The notes under the pieces: generated by a model
Told to the model about the DNA's origin: nothing
The model's input: the letters and a program-made list of their open reading frames with translations, nothing else
The model's database searches: none
Translations under genes and position numbers: made by a program
Assembly (NCBI GenBank): GCA_025666215.1
Contig: CP102593.1
Location: 1-64,000 of the forward strand
Origin: Xanthomonas campestris pv. phormiicola
GTDB lineage: Bacteria > Pseudomonadota > Gammaproteobacteria > Xanthomonadales > Xanthomonadaceae
Direction: 5' to 3'
DNA length: 64,000 nt
Part shown: positions 42,871-52,800 of the stretch, piece by piece
Position numbering within the stretch: position 1 is the stretch's first letter
Layout of the letters: every line of letters starts with the position of its first letter

Positions 42871-43499
42871 GCGGCTTGCGCATCGCCCTGGCCGACGACC
42901 AGATCCTGGTGCGCGCCGGCCTGCGCGCCTTGCTGCAGACCCAGGGCATCGTCGTGGCCTGCGAGGCCGACGACGGCGAAGCGCTGCTGGCCGCGCTGGC
43001 GGCCACGCCGGTGGACGTGGTGCTCAGCGACATCCGCATGCCCGGGCTGGACGGCATCCAGGCGCTGCAACGGCTGCGCGCGCGCGGCGACGCCACCCCG
43101 GTGCTGCTGCTGACCACCTTCGACGACGCCGACCTGCTGCTGCGCGCCACCGACGCCGGCGCGCAGGGCTTCCTGCTCAAGGACGCCGCACCGGAGGACC
43201 TGCGCGATGCGATCGTGCGCGTGGCCGCGGGCGAGACCCTGCTGCAGCCGGTCAGCACCGACCCGGTCCGCGCGCGCTACCGCTACCGCGACGAGGACGC
43301 GCCGCGCGACACCTTCAACGAACGCGAAGTGGCGATCCTGCGCCTGCTCGCCGGCGGCTATTCGAACAAGGAGATCGCGCGCAGCCTGTTCCTGGCCGAG
43401 GGCACGGTGAAGAACTACGTGTCCACGATCCTGGACAAGCTCGGCACCCGCGACCGCACCCGCGCGGTGCTCAAGGCGATCACGCTGCGGGTCATCTGA
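42867..43499 (+). CDS. NarL/LuxR-family response regulator
   Basis: 210 aa from a GTG start that overlaps the kinase stop. Receiver domain with phospho-acceptor D55 (VLSDIRMPG), acidic pocket ADD near the N-terminus and conserved Lys in LLKDAAP; C-terminal LuxR helix-turn-helix (NEREVAILRLLAGGYSNKEI). Its partner is the kinase just upstream. The targets may include the divergent CPBP/ICMT genes, which is inference. Confidence 0.95.
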   Translation: MSGLRIALADDQILVRAGLRALLQTQGIVVACEADDGEALLAALAATPVDVVLSDIRMPGLDGIQALQRLRARGDATPVLLLTTFDDADLLLRATDAGAQGFLLKDAAPEDLRDAIVRVAAGETLLQPVSTDPVRARYRYRDEDAPRDTFNEREVAILRLLAGGYSNKEIARSLFLAEGTVKNYVSTILDKLGTRDRTRAVLKAITLRVI

Positions 43500-43543
43500 G
43501 CGGGCGGACACGGCACGCGTGTCGCGAGGCCGGCGGTGGATGC

Positions 43544-43636
43544 AGTCGCGACTGAAGTCGCTCCCACAATGAAGCCGAGGGCTGCGGTATTCCGGCAGCG
43601 AACGTCGCCCCTTGTGGGAGCGACTTCAGTCGCGAC
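43544..43636. repeat. Inverted REP pair
   Basis: GTCGCGACTGAAGTCGCTCC followed about 45 bp later by the inverse unit TGTGGGAGCGACTTCAGTCG. Besides this the 354-bp gap before fabV shows only the fabV leader. Confidence 0.85.
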
Positions 43637-43853
43637 GCGCAGACCCGCAACGGCTGCAGCCAAAGCGGCATGCCAGGAACACGTTCCACCGATCGGCCGT
43701 GCCAGTCCAGCGTCCAGCCTCACAGATCCGCACTAGGACAGCCGCCGCATGCCGCGCCATGTCCATACCATGCCGTCTGCTGCACTCGGCCCTTCTGCGC
43801 ACGCCGCGCAGACATTAAGATGCCGCGGGGCATCTTGCCGAGAGGACACCACG

Positions 43854-45059
43854 TTGATCATCCACCCGAAAGTTCGCGGCTTCATCTGCACCACCACGCA
43901 TCCGCTCGGCTGCGAGCGCAACGTGCTCGAGCAGATCGAGGCCACGCGCGCGCGCGGCGTGCGCAGCGACGGCCCGAAGAAAGTGCTGGTGATCGGCGCC
44001 TCCAGCGGCTACGGCCTGGCCTCGCGCATCACCGCCGCGTTCGGCTTCGGCGCCGACACGCTGGGCGTGTTCTTCGAAAAGCCGGGCAGCGACAAGAAGG
44101 CCGGCACCGCCGGCTGGTACAACTCGGCTGCGTTCGACAAATTCGCCAAGGCGCAGGGCCTGTACAGCAAGTCGATCAACGGCGACGCCTTCTCCGACGA
44201 AGCGCGCGCGCAGGTGATCGAACTGATCAAGACCGAGATGGGCGGCCAGGTCGACCTGGTCGTGTATTCGCTGGCCTCGCCGGTGCGCAAGCTGCCCGGC
44301 AGCGGCGAAGTGAAGCGCTCGGCGCTCAAGCCGATTGGCCAGACCTACACCGCCACTGCGATCGACACCAACAAGGACGCGATCATCGAGGCCTCGATCG
44401 AGCCGGCCACCGAGCAGGAGATCGAAGACACCGTCACCGTGATGGGCGGCCAGGACTGGGAACTGTGGATCGACGCGCTGGCCGCCGCCGGCGTGCTCGC
44501 GCCGGGCGCGCGCAGCGTGGCCTTCAGCTACATCGGCACCGAGATCACCTGGCCGATCTACTGGCACGGCGCGCTGGGCAAGGCCAAGGTGGACCTGGAC
44601 CAGACCGCGCAGCGCCTGCATGCGCGCCTGCAGCAAAGCGGCGGCAGCGCCAACGTGGCGGTGCTCAAGTCGGTGGTGACCCAGGCCAGCGCGGCGATCC
44701 CGGTGATGCCGCTGTACATCTCCATGGTCTACAAGATCATGAAGGAAAAGGGCCTGCACGAAGGCACCATCGACCAGCTCGACCGCCTGTTCCGCGAGCG
44801 CATGTACCGCGCAGACGGCCAGGTGCCGGCCACCGACGAGCAGAACCGCCTGCGCCTGGACGACTGGGAACTGCGCGACGACGTGCAGGACGCCTGCAAG
44901 GCGCTGTGGCCGCAGGTCACCACCGAGAACCTGTTCCAGCTCACCGACTACGCCGGCTACAAACACGAATTCCTCAAGCTGTTCGGCTTCGAGCGTAAGG
45001 ACGTGGACTACGACGCCGACGTGGATCCGGACGTGCGGTTCGATTGCATCGAGCTGTAG
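43854..45059 (+). CDS. fabV: Enoyl-ACP reductase FabV
   Basis: Triclosan-resistant enoyl-ACP reductase for the last step of fatty-acid elongation (NADH). The family start [17 protein letters not shown] is reached only by a TTG at 43854, which has GAGAGGA upstream; this gives 401 aa, the usual length, so TTG is the likely start codon. Catalytic Tyr236-X8-Lys245 in [14 protein letters not shown] loop in [12 protein letters not shown]. The upstream in-frame ATG at 43749 would add a non-conserved leader. Confidence 0.95.
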   Translation: MIIHPKVRGFICTTTHPLGCERNVLEQIEATRARGVRSDGPKKVLVIGASSGYGLASRITAAFGFGADTLGVFFEKPGSDKKAGTAGWYNSAAFDKFAKAQGLYSKSINGDAFSDEARAQVIELIKTEMGGQVDLVVYSLASPVRKLPGSGEVKRSALKPIGQTYTATAIDTNKDAIIEASIEPATEQEIEDTVTVMGGQDWELWIDALAAAGVLAPGARSVAFSYIGTEITWPIYWHGALGKAKVDLDQTAQRLHARLQQSGGSANVAVLKSVVTQASAAIPVMPLYISMVYKIMKEKGLHEGTIDQLDRLFRERMYRADGQVPATDEQNRLRLDDWELRDDVQDACKALWPQVTTENLFQLTDYAGYKHEFLKLFGFERKDVDYDADVDPDVRFDCIEL

Positions 45060-45618
45060 GGAGCCGGGATTGGGGATTGGGGATTGGGGATTCGGGATTG
45101 GAAAACGGCAGGCAGTGATGCCGGCCGTTTTCTTTGAGCTCCACGCGTCGCGACTGAAGTCGCTCCCACAAACTGAAGTCGCTCCCACAAACAGCGCCGG
45201 CCGCCGCGGAGACCGCGCGGGTTGCCACTGTGGGAGCGACTTCAGTCGCGACGCGGAAAACCAAGGCCGCCGCTGCGCCGAGCATTGCAGGAAGGTCCGC
45301 AGCGACTGCTCAATGGAAGCCGCCCGGCAGCTGAAGCGTGTCGCTGCTCGCGGCTGGAGCCGCGGGGATTCGGGATTGGGGATTGGGGATGCGTGATGGC
45401 GTCGATGCCGTGTTTTCCATGGGCGTCTTGGCATTGCGACCGCTTCATTTTCCTGTCGCGGCTGAAGCCACTCCTAAAGGGAACAGCGCGCGCGCTTTTT
45501 TGTAGACGGCTTCAGCCGCGACAGAAAAACGAATCGCCAGCAACGCCCACCCACTCGCAAAAACGCCGCAACCAACGCTCTTACGAATCCCGAATCCCGA
45601 ATCCCCACTCCCGGCTTT
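45060..45618. repeat. Repeat-rich intergenic region
   Basis: 559 bp with no gene. It holds GGGATTGGGGATT runs at about 45064-45100 and 45363-45391, their inverse CGAATCCCGAATCCC at about 45585-45612, REP units at 45146-45170 (with a tandem partial copy at 45171-45190) and 45229-45252, and a variant REP pair at 45457-45526 (TCGCGGCTGAAGCCACTCC / GGCTTCAGCCGCGAC). The last ends just before the kdgK stop. Confidence 0.8.
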
Positions 45619-46641
45619 TCACCGCTTCACATCGAACCGCGACGTCCCCACGCAGGCCTGCACGTCGGCTTCGCCCAGCGGATGGAAGTCGCCCGGCACC
45701 GAGTGCTTCAGGCAGCCGGCGGCCAGGCCGAAGCGGATCGTGGCGGTGTCGTCCCAGCCCTGGCTCAGGCCGTGCAGCACGCCCGCGGCGAACGCATCGC
45801 CGCCGCCGATGCGGTCGACGATGCCGGTCAGCTCCTCGCTCGGGACCTGCGCCACCGAGCCATCGCGGCGCAGCAGCATCGCGCCCAGGCTGTGGTGGTC
45901 CACGCTGTGCGCCACGCGCTGGGTGCAGGCCATCGCCTGCAGCTGCGGGAACGCGGCGAAGGCGTCGCGCGCGCCGGCTTCCACCCGCGCCTGCGCGCTG
46001 TCCTGCGGATACTGGTGGCCCAGCACCACGCCCAGGTCGCGGTAGTCGGCGAACAGCACGTCGGCCTGCGCCAGCAGCTGGCGCAGGATGCCCGGCGCGT
46101 CGCCGTTCCAGGCCTCCCACAGCTTGGGCCGGTAGTTGCCGTCGAACGACACGCGCACGCCGAGCGCGCGTGCGCTGCGCGCCGCCGCCAGCGCTGCGGC
46201 CGCGCCGCGTTCGCCCAGCGCCGGGGTCACCCCGGACAGGTGCAGCCACTGCGCACCCTGCAGCAGCGCCGGCCAGTCGTAGGCGTCCGCCTCCGCCAGC
46301 GCGAACGCCGAGCCGGCGCGGTCGTAGGTGACTTCGCTGGGGCGGTGCCCGGCGCCGGTGGTCAGGAAGTACAGGCCCATGCGCCCCGGCACGACGCGCA
46401 CGCCGCGGGTGTCCACGCCGTGGCGGCGCAGCTCGCCGGCGGCCGCCTCGCCCAGCGGGTTGTCCGGCAGCACGCTGACCATCGCCACGTCGTGGCCGAA
46501 ATGCGCCAGCGCCACGCCGACATTGGCCTCGGCGCCGCCCACATGCACGTCCAGCCGTGGCGACTGCAACAGACGTTCGTGGCCGGGGGCGCCCAGGCGC
46601 AGCAAGAGTTCGCCGAAGCAGACGATGCGGGAGGCGGTCAT
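45619..46641 (-). CDS. kdgK: 2-dehydro-3-deoxygluconokinase (PfkB family)
   Basis: Phosphorylates 2-keto-3-deoxygluconate in pectin/alginate/hexuronate breakdown. 340 aa. PfkB features: HVGGAEANVGVALAHFG near the N-terminus, GNYRPKLWEA, and the anion hole with catalytic Asp, DRIGGGDAFAAGVLHGL. The residue pattern Tyr-Phe-Leu-Thr and Arg in the substrate loop fits KdgK better than fructokinase. It is divergent from a TonB receptor, with shared operator-like repeats between. Confidence 0.88.
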   Translation of the reverse strand: MTASRIVCFGELLLRLGAPGHERLLQSPRLDVHVGGAEANVGVALAHFGHDVAMVSVLPDNPLGEAAAGELRRHGVDTRGVRVVPGRMGLYFLTTGAGHRPSEVTYDRAGSAFALAEADAYDWPALLQGAQWLHLSGVTPALGERGAAAALAAARSARALGVRVSFDGNYRPKLWEAWNGDAPGILRQLLAQADVLFADYRDLGVVLGHQYPQDSAQARVEAGARDAFAAFPQLQAMACTQRVAHSVDHHSLGAMLLRRDGSVAQVPSEELTGIVDRIGGGDAFAAGVLHGLSQGWDDTATIRFGLAAGCLKHSVPGDFHPLGEADVQACVGTSRFDVKR

Positions 46642-46712
46642 GGCGGAGAGGATCCTGATCGGTCGAAGCGGGGGCCCAGCATGCCGGGAACGACGGCCCC
46701 GGCCAAGTCCAT

Positions 46713-46727
46713 TGACTATCGGTGTCA
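46713..46727. promoter_or_regulatory. Operator-like inverted repeat, kdgK side
   Basis: TGACTATCGGTGTCA (TGAC-N7-GTCA), 72 bp upstream of kdgK. Near-identical to the repeat at 46869-46883. Confidence 0.5.
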
Positions 46728-46868
46728 TTTTTCGCAGACGCCAACGCGCCATCGCCGCAGCGGCTGCGCCAGGCCAGCCACGGCTTTGTGCCGAAATCGC
46801 ACAAATCGGCTGCGTTTTCTGTTGCGCTGCAAGATGCCGCAATGTTTCGCAACTGTTAACGTCGGTTT

Positions 46869-46883
46869 TGACTAGCGGTGTCA
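46869..46883. promoter_or_regulatory. Operator-like inverted repeat, receptor side
   Basis: TGACTAGCGGTGTCA, same strand and one base different from the site 156 bp away, located 58 bp before the receptor ATG. The pair probably binds one regulator that controls both divergent genes. Confidence 0.5.
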
Positions 46884-46940
46884 TCCGCGGCAACACCCCG
46901 AAATATCATGCAGTTCATGTAACCCTTGGGAGGGGAGGAC

Positions 46941-49712
46941 ATGCAATCTCGTACCGAACGCCGGAAGACACCGGTTACCTTGCTCGCATTCTCGATCGGT
47001 CTGGCCCTGCACGCCGGCGTGGTCCAGGCGCAGGACGTTCCCGCGCAGGATCCTGCCCCCGCCCCCGGCTCCAGCGAAACGGCCACCCAGCTCGACACGG
47101 TCACCGTCACCGGCTACCGCGCCAGCGTGGAGAAGGCGCTGGACCTCAAGCGCGGCGAGACCGGCATGGTCGACGCCATCGTGGCCGAGGACATCGCCGA
47201 CTTCCCCGACCTCAACCTGGCCGAATCGCTGCAGCGCATCCCCGGCGTGGTCATCACCCGCGATGCCGGCGAAGGCCGCAACATCTCGGTGCGCGGCCTG
47301 GGCCCGGACTTCACCCGGGTACGGGTCAACGGCATGGAAGCGCTGACCACGGTCGGCGGCTCGGACCAGTCCGGCGGTTCCAACCGCAGCCGCGGCTTCG
47401 ACTTCAACGTGTTCGCCTCGGACCTGTTCACCCAGCTGGTGGTGCGCAAGACCGCCTCGGCCGACGTCGAGGAAGGCTCGCTCGGCGCCACCGTGGACCT
47501 GAAGACCGCGCGCCCGTTCGACTACGACGGCTTCACCCTGGCCGCCAGCGGCCAGGCCGGCTACAACGACATGGCCGACAAGGCCGACCCGCGCCTGGCC
47601 GGGCTGATCGCCAACACCTGGGCCGACGGCACCTTCGGCGCGCTGCTGTCGGTGGCGTATTCGGAGCGGCAGATCCTGGAAGAAGGCAGCAACAGCGGGC
47701 GCTGGGCCAACGGCCCGAGCAACGGCAACTTCAGCGCCGCCTCGCCGTTCGCCGCCGCGCGCCGCGCCGACGTGTTCCACCCGCGTTTCCCGCGCTACAC
47801 GCTGATGGAGCACGAGCAGAAGCGCACCGGCGTGACCGGCTCGCTGCAGTGGAAGCCGGGCAAGAACACCGAGTTCTCGCTGGACGGCCTGTACTCCAAG
47901 ATCGATGCCAAGCGCACCGAGAAATACATCGAGGCGATCTCCTTCAGCCGCGGCGCCTCGCAGGGCGGCAAGCCGCAGACCATCGTCAAGAACGGCTACA
48001 TCGACCCCAGCACCGGCGCGCTGCTGTACGGCGAGTTCGACGACGTCGACATCCGCTCCGAGCAGCGCTACGACGAGTGGAATACCGTGTTCAAGCAGCT
48101 CACCCTCAACGGCGAGCACAAGTTCAGCGACTCCTTCAAGATCGACGGCCAGATCGGTACCTCCAGCTCCAAGCACGAGAACCCGATCCAGACCACCATC
48201 ATCATGGACAAGCTCAACGTCGACGGCTATTCGTACGACTACCGCGGCAACAGCCGTTCGCCGGTGTTCGACTACGGCGTGGATCCCACCGACGGCAGCG
48301 GCTGGACCCTGGCCGAGATCCGCCTGCGTCCGCAGTACGTGGAAAACACCTTCGACACCGGCAGCCTGAACTTCGAGTGGACCCTGGGCCCGGGCTTCAG
48401 CCTGCGCGGCGGCGTGCTGGCCAAGGACTACACCTTCAAGACCAAGGAACTGCGCCGCGCCTCGGAAGTGGCGGTGCCGACCTTCGCCAACGGCACCCGC
48501 ATCGTGCCGGTCAACATGACCGAACTGGCCAACCTCGGCGGCATCAGCGGCAACCCCAGCAGCTGGGTGGTGCCGGACCTGGACGCGGTGGCCAATGCGC
48601 TGGACATCTACAGCGGCACCGGCACCTTCGCCCTGGCCGAGCGCGCGGTGAACACGCGCAGCGTCGAGGAGAAGGACCGCGGCGCCTGGTTGATGGGCCA
48701 GTTCGGTTTCGACATCGGCCCGGTGCCGGTCAACGGCAACCTCGGCGTGCGCTACGTCAAGACCAAGCAGGAATCCACCGGCTACGCCACCGTCGGCAGC
48801 GCGCTGGTGCAGACCACGGTCAACCGCGAATACAACGACACGCTGCCCTCGCTGAACCTGGTCGCCGAACTTTCGCCCGACTTCCTGGTGCGCTTCGGCG
48901 CAGCCAAGGTGATGTCGCGGCCGGGCCTGGGCAGCCTGACCCCGGGCGTCACCGTCAACGTTTCCGGCGGTGCGCGCACCGTCAGCGGCGGCAACCCGGA
49001 CCTGGAGCCGATCCGCGCCAAGACCGCCGACCTGGGCGTCGAGTGGTATTTCCAGGAAGGCGCGATGCTGGGCCTGGCGGTGTTCTACAAGGACATCGAC
49101 AGCTTCGTGCAGACCACCCGCGTGACCCAGCCGTATTCGGCCAGCGGCCTGCCGGCCAGCCTGCTCGAAGGCACCGGCGCCAGCGTCACCGACGACTTCG
49201 TGTTCAGCGTGCCGCTCAACACGCCCGGCGGCGACCTGAAGGGTGCCGAGTTCAACTACACCCAGCCCTTCAGCTTCCTGCCGGGCAAGTGGAGCAACCT
49301 CGGCCTGCAGCTGAACTACACCTACGTCGATTCGAAGATCCAGTACCTGACCTCGACCGGCGCCGCTTCGCTGGAAACCGACCTGACCGGCCTGTCCAAG
49401 AACTCGTACAACGGCACCCTGTTCTACGAAGGCGAGCAGCTCAGCGCGCGCGTGTCCTACACCCATCGCGACAAGTACCTGACCCAGGTCCCGGCCACCG
49501 AGACCGGCTTCGACGTGCACGGCATGACCGCGGTCAACACGGTGGACGCCTCGATCAGCTGGAAGATCGACGACCACCTGGAGCTGAGCCTGGAAGGCAT
49601 CAACCTGACCAACGAACCGTCCGACGAATGGGTCGGCTCGACCTCGCAGCTGCCGTTGCAGTACAGCGAGACCGGCCGCCAGTACCTGCTCGGCGTGCGC
49701 TACAAGTTCTGA
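46941..49712 (+). CDS. TonB-dependent receptor (OAR-type, carbohydrate-associated)
   Basis: 923 aa. Signal peptide (about 1-33), TonB box around QLDTVTVTGY, plug domain with LNLAESLQRIPGVVITRDAG and ISVRGLGPDFTRVRVNGM, and a large beta barrel ending YLLGVRYKF with a terminal Phe. This subtype is abundant in Xanthomonas, usually within carbohydrate-utilisation loci. Being divergent to kdgK and upstream of the LamG protein supports uptake of an oligosaccharide containing uronate, but the ligand is not known. A strong AGGGGAGG site precedes the ATG. Confidence 0.9.
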   Translation: MQSRTERRKTPVTLLAFSIGLALHAGVVQAQDVPAQDPAPAPGSSETATQLDTVTVTGYRASVEKALDLKRGETGMVDAIVAEDIADFPDLNLAESLQRIPGVVITRDAGEGRNISVRGLGPDFTRVRVNGMEALTTVGGSDQSGGSNRSRGFDFNVFASDLFTQLVVRKTASADVEEGSLGATVDLKTARPFDYDGFTLAASGQAGYNDMADKADPRLAGLIANTWADGTFGALLSVAYSERQILEEGSNSGRWANGPSNGNFSAASPFAAARRADVFHPRFPRYTLMEHEQKRTGVTGSLQWKPGKNTEFSLDGLYSKIDAKRTEKYIEAISFSRGASQGGKPQTIVKNGYIDPSTGALLYGEFDDVDIRSEQRYDEWNTVFKQLTLNGEHKFSDSFKIDGQIGTSSSKHENPIQTTIIMDKLNVDGYSYDYRGNSRSPVFDYGVDPTDGSGWTLAEIRLRPQYVENTFDTGSLNFEWTLGPGFSLRGGVLAKDYTFKTKELRRASEVAVPTFANGTRIVPVNMTELANLGGISGNPSSWVVPDLDAVANALDIYSGTGTFALAERAVNTRSVEEKDRGAWLMGQFGFDIGPVPVNGNLGVRYVKTKQESTGYATVGSALVQTTVNREYNDTLPSLNLVAELSPDFLVRFGAAKVMSRPGLGSLTPGVTVNVSGGARTVSGGNPDLEPIRAKTADLGVEWYFQEGAMLGLAVFYKDIDSFVQTTRVTQPYSASGLPASLLEGTGASVTDDFVFSVPLNTPGGDLKGAEFNYTQPFSFLPGKWSNLGLQLNYTYVDSKIQYLTSTGAASLETDLTGLSKNSYNGTLFYEGEQLSARVSYTHRDKYLTQVPATETGFDVHGMTAVNTVDASISWKIDDHLELSLEGINLTNEPSDEWVGSTSQLPLQYSETGRQYLLGVRYKF

Positions 49713-49845
49713 AGTCTGCGCCCGCCGGTGTCGCGCCCAGGACGCGGCACCGGCAGCGCGCCGCTGCCTGCATACTCGCCGCACCGGGGGGTAGGGAGGA
49801 TCGCCATGCGGCGGCACGCGCGCACGGCGATCGCAAAGGAGCGAC

Positions 49846-52800
49846 ATGAAACAGGCAATCCGCCGCCGCGCCACGCGCGCTGCAGCCCGCGCCATCGGCG
49901 CCATGACCCCATTGTGGGAGCGACTTCAGTCGCGACGGGCCTTACCGGCAAAACCCATCGCAGCCGAAACCGCCCCTTGCAGGAGCGGCTTCAGCCGCGA
50001 TAGACACCCATTACCCCGCGACCCCACGCCGCACGCGCGCTGCTCCTCACGGACAGGTCAAACCTCCCCCAACCCCGGCAATCGCCTCCTGGCCCACTGC
50101 CTGGCCATGCTGTCCTGCCTGGCACTCCCGGCCTTCGCCGCATCCGCCACCGCCCACGACCTCCTGTTCCGCGTCTCCGCCGACCAAGGCTTCGACGCCG
50201 ACATCGCCCAAGGCGACCCCACACCCAACTTCCGCGACAAGGTCGCCCTGGTCCCCACCGGCGTAAAGGGCAACGCCATCGAATGGGCCGACGACGGCGT
50301 GCTCGCCTGGAACGCCCCCGGCAACCTCTACACCCAGCGCGGCACCCTGTCCTTCTTCTGGCGTTCGCGCTATCCGGTCGGCGAAGCCCCGTTCGTGATC
50401 TTCCGCGTCGGCTACGCCGACCACAGCAGCTGGGACATGGCCTGGCTGCGCATCGACTGGAACGGCCACGGCTTCGACGCCTTCGTCACCGACGCCAACC
50501 TGGCGCGCACCCGCGTGTCGTTCACCCTCGACAAGAATCCATCCGCCAGCGCCTGGACCCACCTCGCCTTCGCCTGGGACGAAACCCGCGGCGTGCGCCT
50601 GTACGTGGACGGCAAGGAAGCCGCGCGCGCCGACTGCGCGCAGGCCTGCGCCGACGGCGGCTCGCTCGACTTCGACGCCGCCCTCGACCAACTCGGCCTG
50701 GCCGGGCGGGTGATGGCCCCGCACCAGGTGCAGAGCCGCTACAACTTCCTGCGCGGCAGCGACTTCGACGAGATCCGCGTCTACGACCGCATGCTCGACG
50801 CGGCCGGCGCCGCCGCCCTGGCGCGCCAGCAGGAACCGCGCAGCGCCGAACCGTTGCCCGAGCCCGCCGCGCGCAACGCCTGGCTGCATCGTTTCGGCTG
50901 GGACCACGGCCACGCACCGCCCGCGCTGGACGTGCCGTCCACCCGCATCCGCAAGGTCGAATTCGCCGACGCCAAGGACCTCAAGCAGTGGATGTGGAAG
51001 GCCACCGACGGCATCGCCGAGACCACCTGGCCCGGCGTCTACAACCGCTCGCGCCTGCCCGGCCGCGACGACTACTTCCAGCTGCCCGACTGGAACGTCT
51101 ACGTCGAAGGCGGCAAGGCGCTGGACCTCATCCTGCCCGACGAACCGTTCAACCGCATCGAACTGCGCGGTGCCGCCTACGGCCAGGCCAGCTACGCCGC
51201 CGCCGGTGCTGCGCCCGCGCCGCTGTTCCAACGCACGCAAGGCACCGTGCGCAGCATCGACCAGTTCGAGCGCCGCCGCGGCGGCCACCTGCGCTTCGCC
51301 AACACCGCGCAGGAAACCCCGATCCAGGAAATCTGGGCCTACGACGTCGGCGCCGGCGCACCGCCGTCCGACCCCAGCGCCACGCTCAGCTACACCGTGC
51401 GCAGCGACATCGCGCCCGACTACGCCAACCTCGCCACGCTGCGCGGCTACATCGCCGGCCGCTACCCGCCGGCCGAACGCAGCACCGTGGTCGCGCTGCC
51501 GAGCAAGGCGCCGACGCGCAAGCGCAGCGACGAAAAATCCGCCGCGCCGTCGCTGCCGATCGTGCACGTGCTGATCCCCTCCAGCCTCGGCGACGCCCCG
51601 CCGGACCAACCGCTGATGCGCAGCTGGTCCTACGGTTGGGAGAACATGCACGACGGCCTGGACGGCATCGCCATCGAGCTGCCGGCGCTGGACCTGCCCG
51701 CCACCCACGACGGCCTGATCCCGCTCAACCTCCGCATCAAGGACCCGATCTGGCCGGCGCGCGACATGCTCGACGTGTCGGTGTCGGTCAAGCCCGGCCA
51801 GGCGCGCACGCTGTGGCTGGATCTGCGCGATCGCATCCTGAGCAACGACAGCCTGATGCTCAGCATCGCCTCCGCCGCGCCCGGCTTCGACGCACGCGCG
51901 CTGGACGGCGCGCAACTGCGCCTGTTGTTCAAGCCGCGCGAGCAGGCCAAGGCCGAACACATCGCCGACCGCTTCAACCAGGTCAAGGACAACTGGGGCT
52001 TCCTGGTCGAGGAGCACACCACCTCCAAGCGCCAGTTGCTGTACGCGCGCCTGGATGCCGACATCGGCGACCTGCTGCGCGTGGACCCTGACAACGCACT
52101 CGGCCGCGAATACTGGAACGACATCAGCTACGGCAACCAGGGCGCGTTGCCGGTGGACCTGCCCACCCCGCCCAAGGGCGTGCCGGCCTGGGCGTTCTGG
52201 CAGCTGGAAGACCTCAAGGCCACGCGCCGCTACATCAACTGGTGGATCGACCAGCGCCAGGTGGCCTACGGCGATTTCGGCGGCGGCATCTCCGACGATT
52301 CCGACCTCACCCAGCAATGGCCCGGCGTCGCCCTGATGGGCGTGGACCCGGACAAGCTCACCGCCTCGCTCACCGCGCTGTCCGACGCCAACTACCGCAA
52401 CGGCATGTTCACCGACGGCCTGTCCACCATCGAGACCGACGAACTGCATGCCTACGAGGAAGGCATCAACCTCAACAGCGCCATGCTCTACCTCAATTGG
52501 GGCGACCCGCTGACGGTGGAGCGGCTGATGCGCACGGTGAAGGCCTTCGACACCATCATCCAGGTCAACCCGCAAGGCCACCTGCTGTTCGCCAGCAACT
52601 GGTTCGGCGGGCGCAAGGTCTACCGCGAGCCGAACTGGCAGTGGCAGAAACCCTACTCGTTCCCGATCCTGCACCCGGCCATGCTGCTCGGCGGCTACAA
52701 CGCCGACCCCAACAGCCGCCGCATCGTCACCGGCCTGGCCGACGGCTACCTGGCCTACGCCTACACCGATGCCAAGGGCCACTGGGCGCTGCCCAACGAG

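Noticed and set aside
43749..43853. ATG-initiated extension of fabV
   Set aside because: The family N-terminus begins at the TTG at 43854, which has a good ribosome site; the extension has no conserved character.
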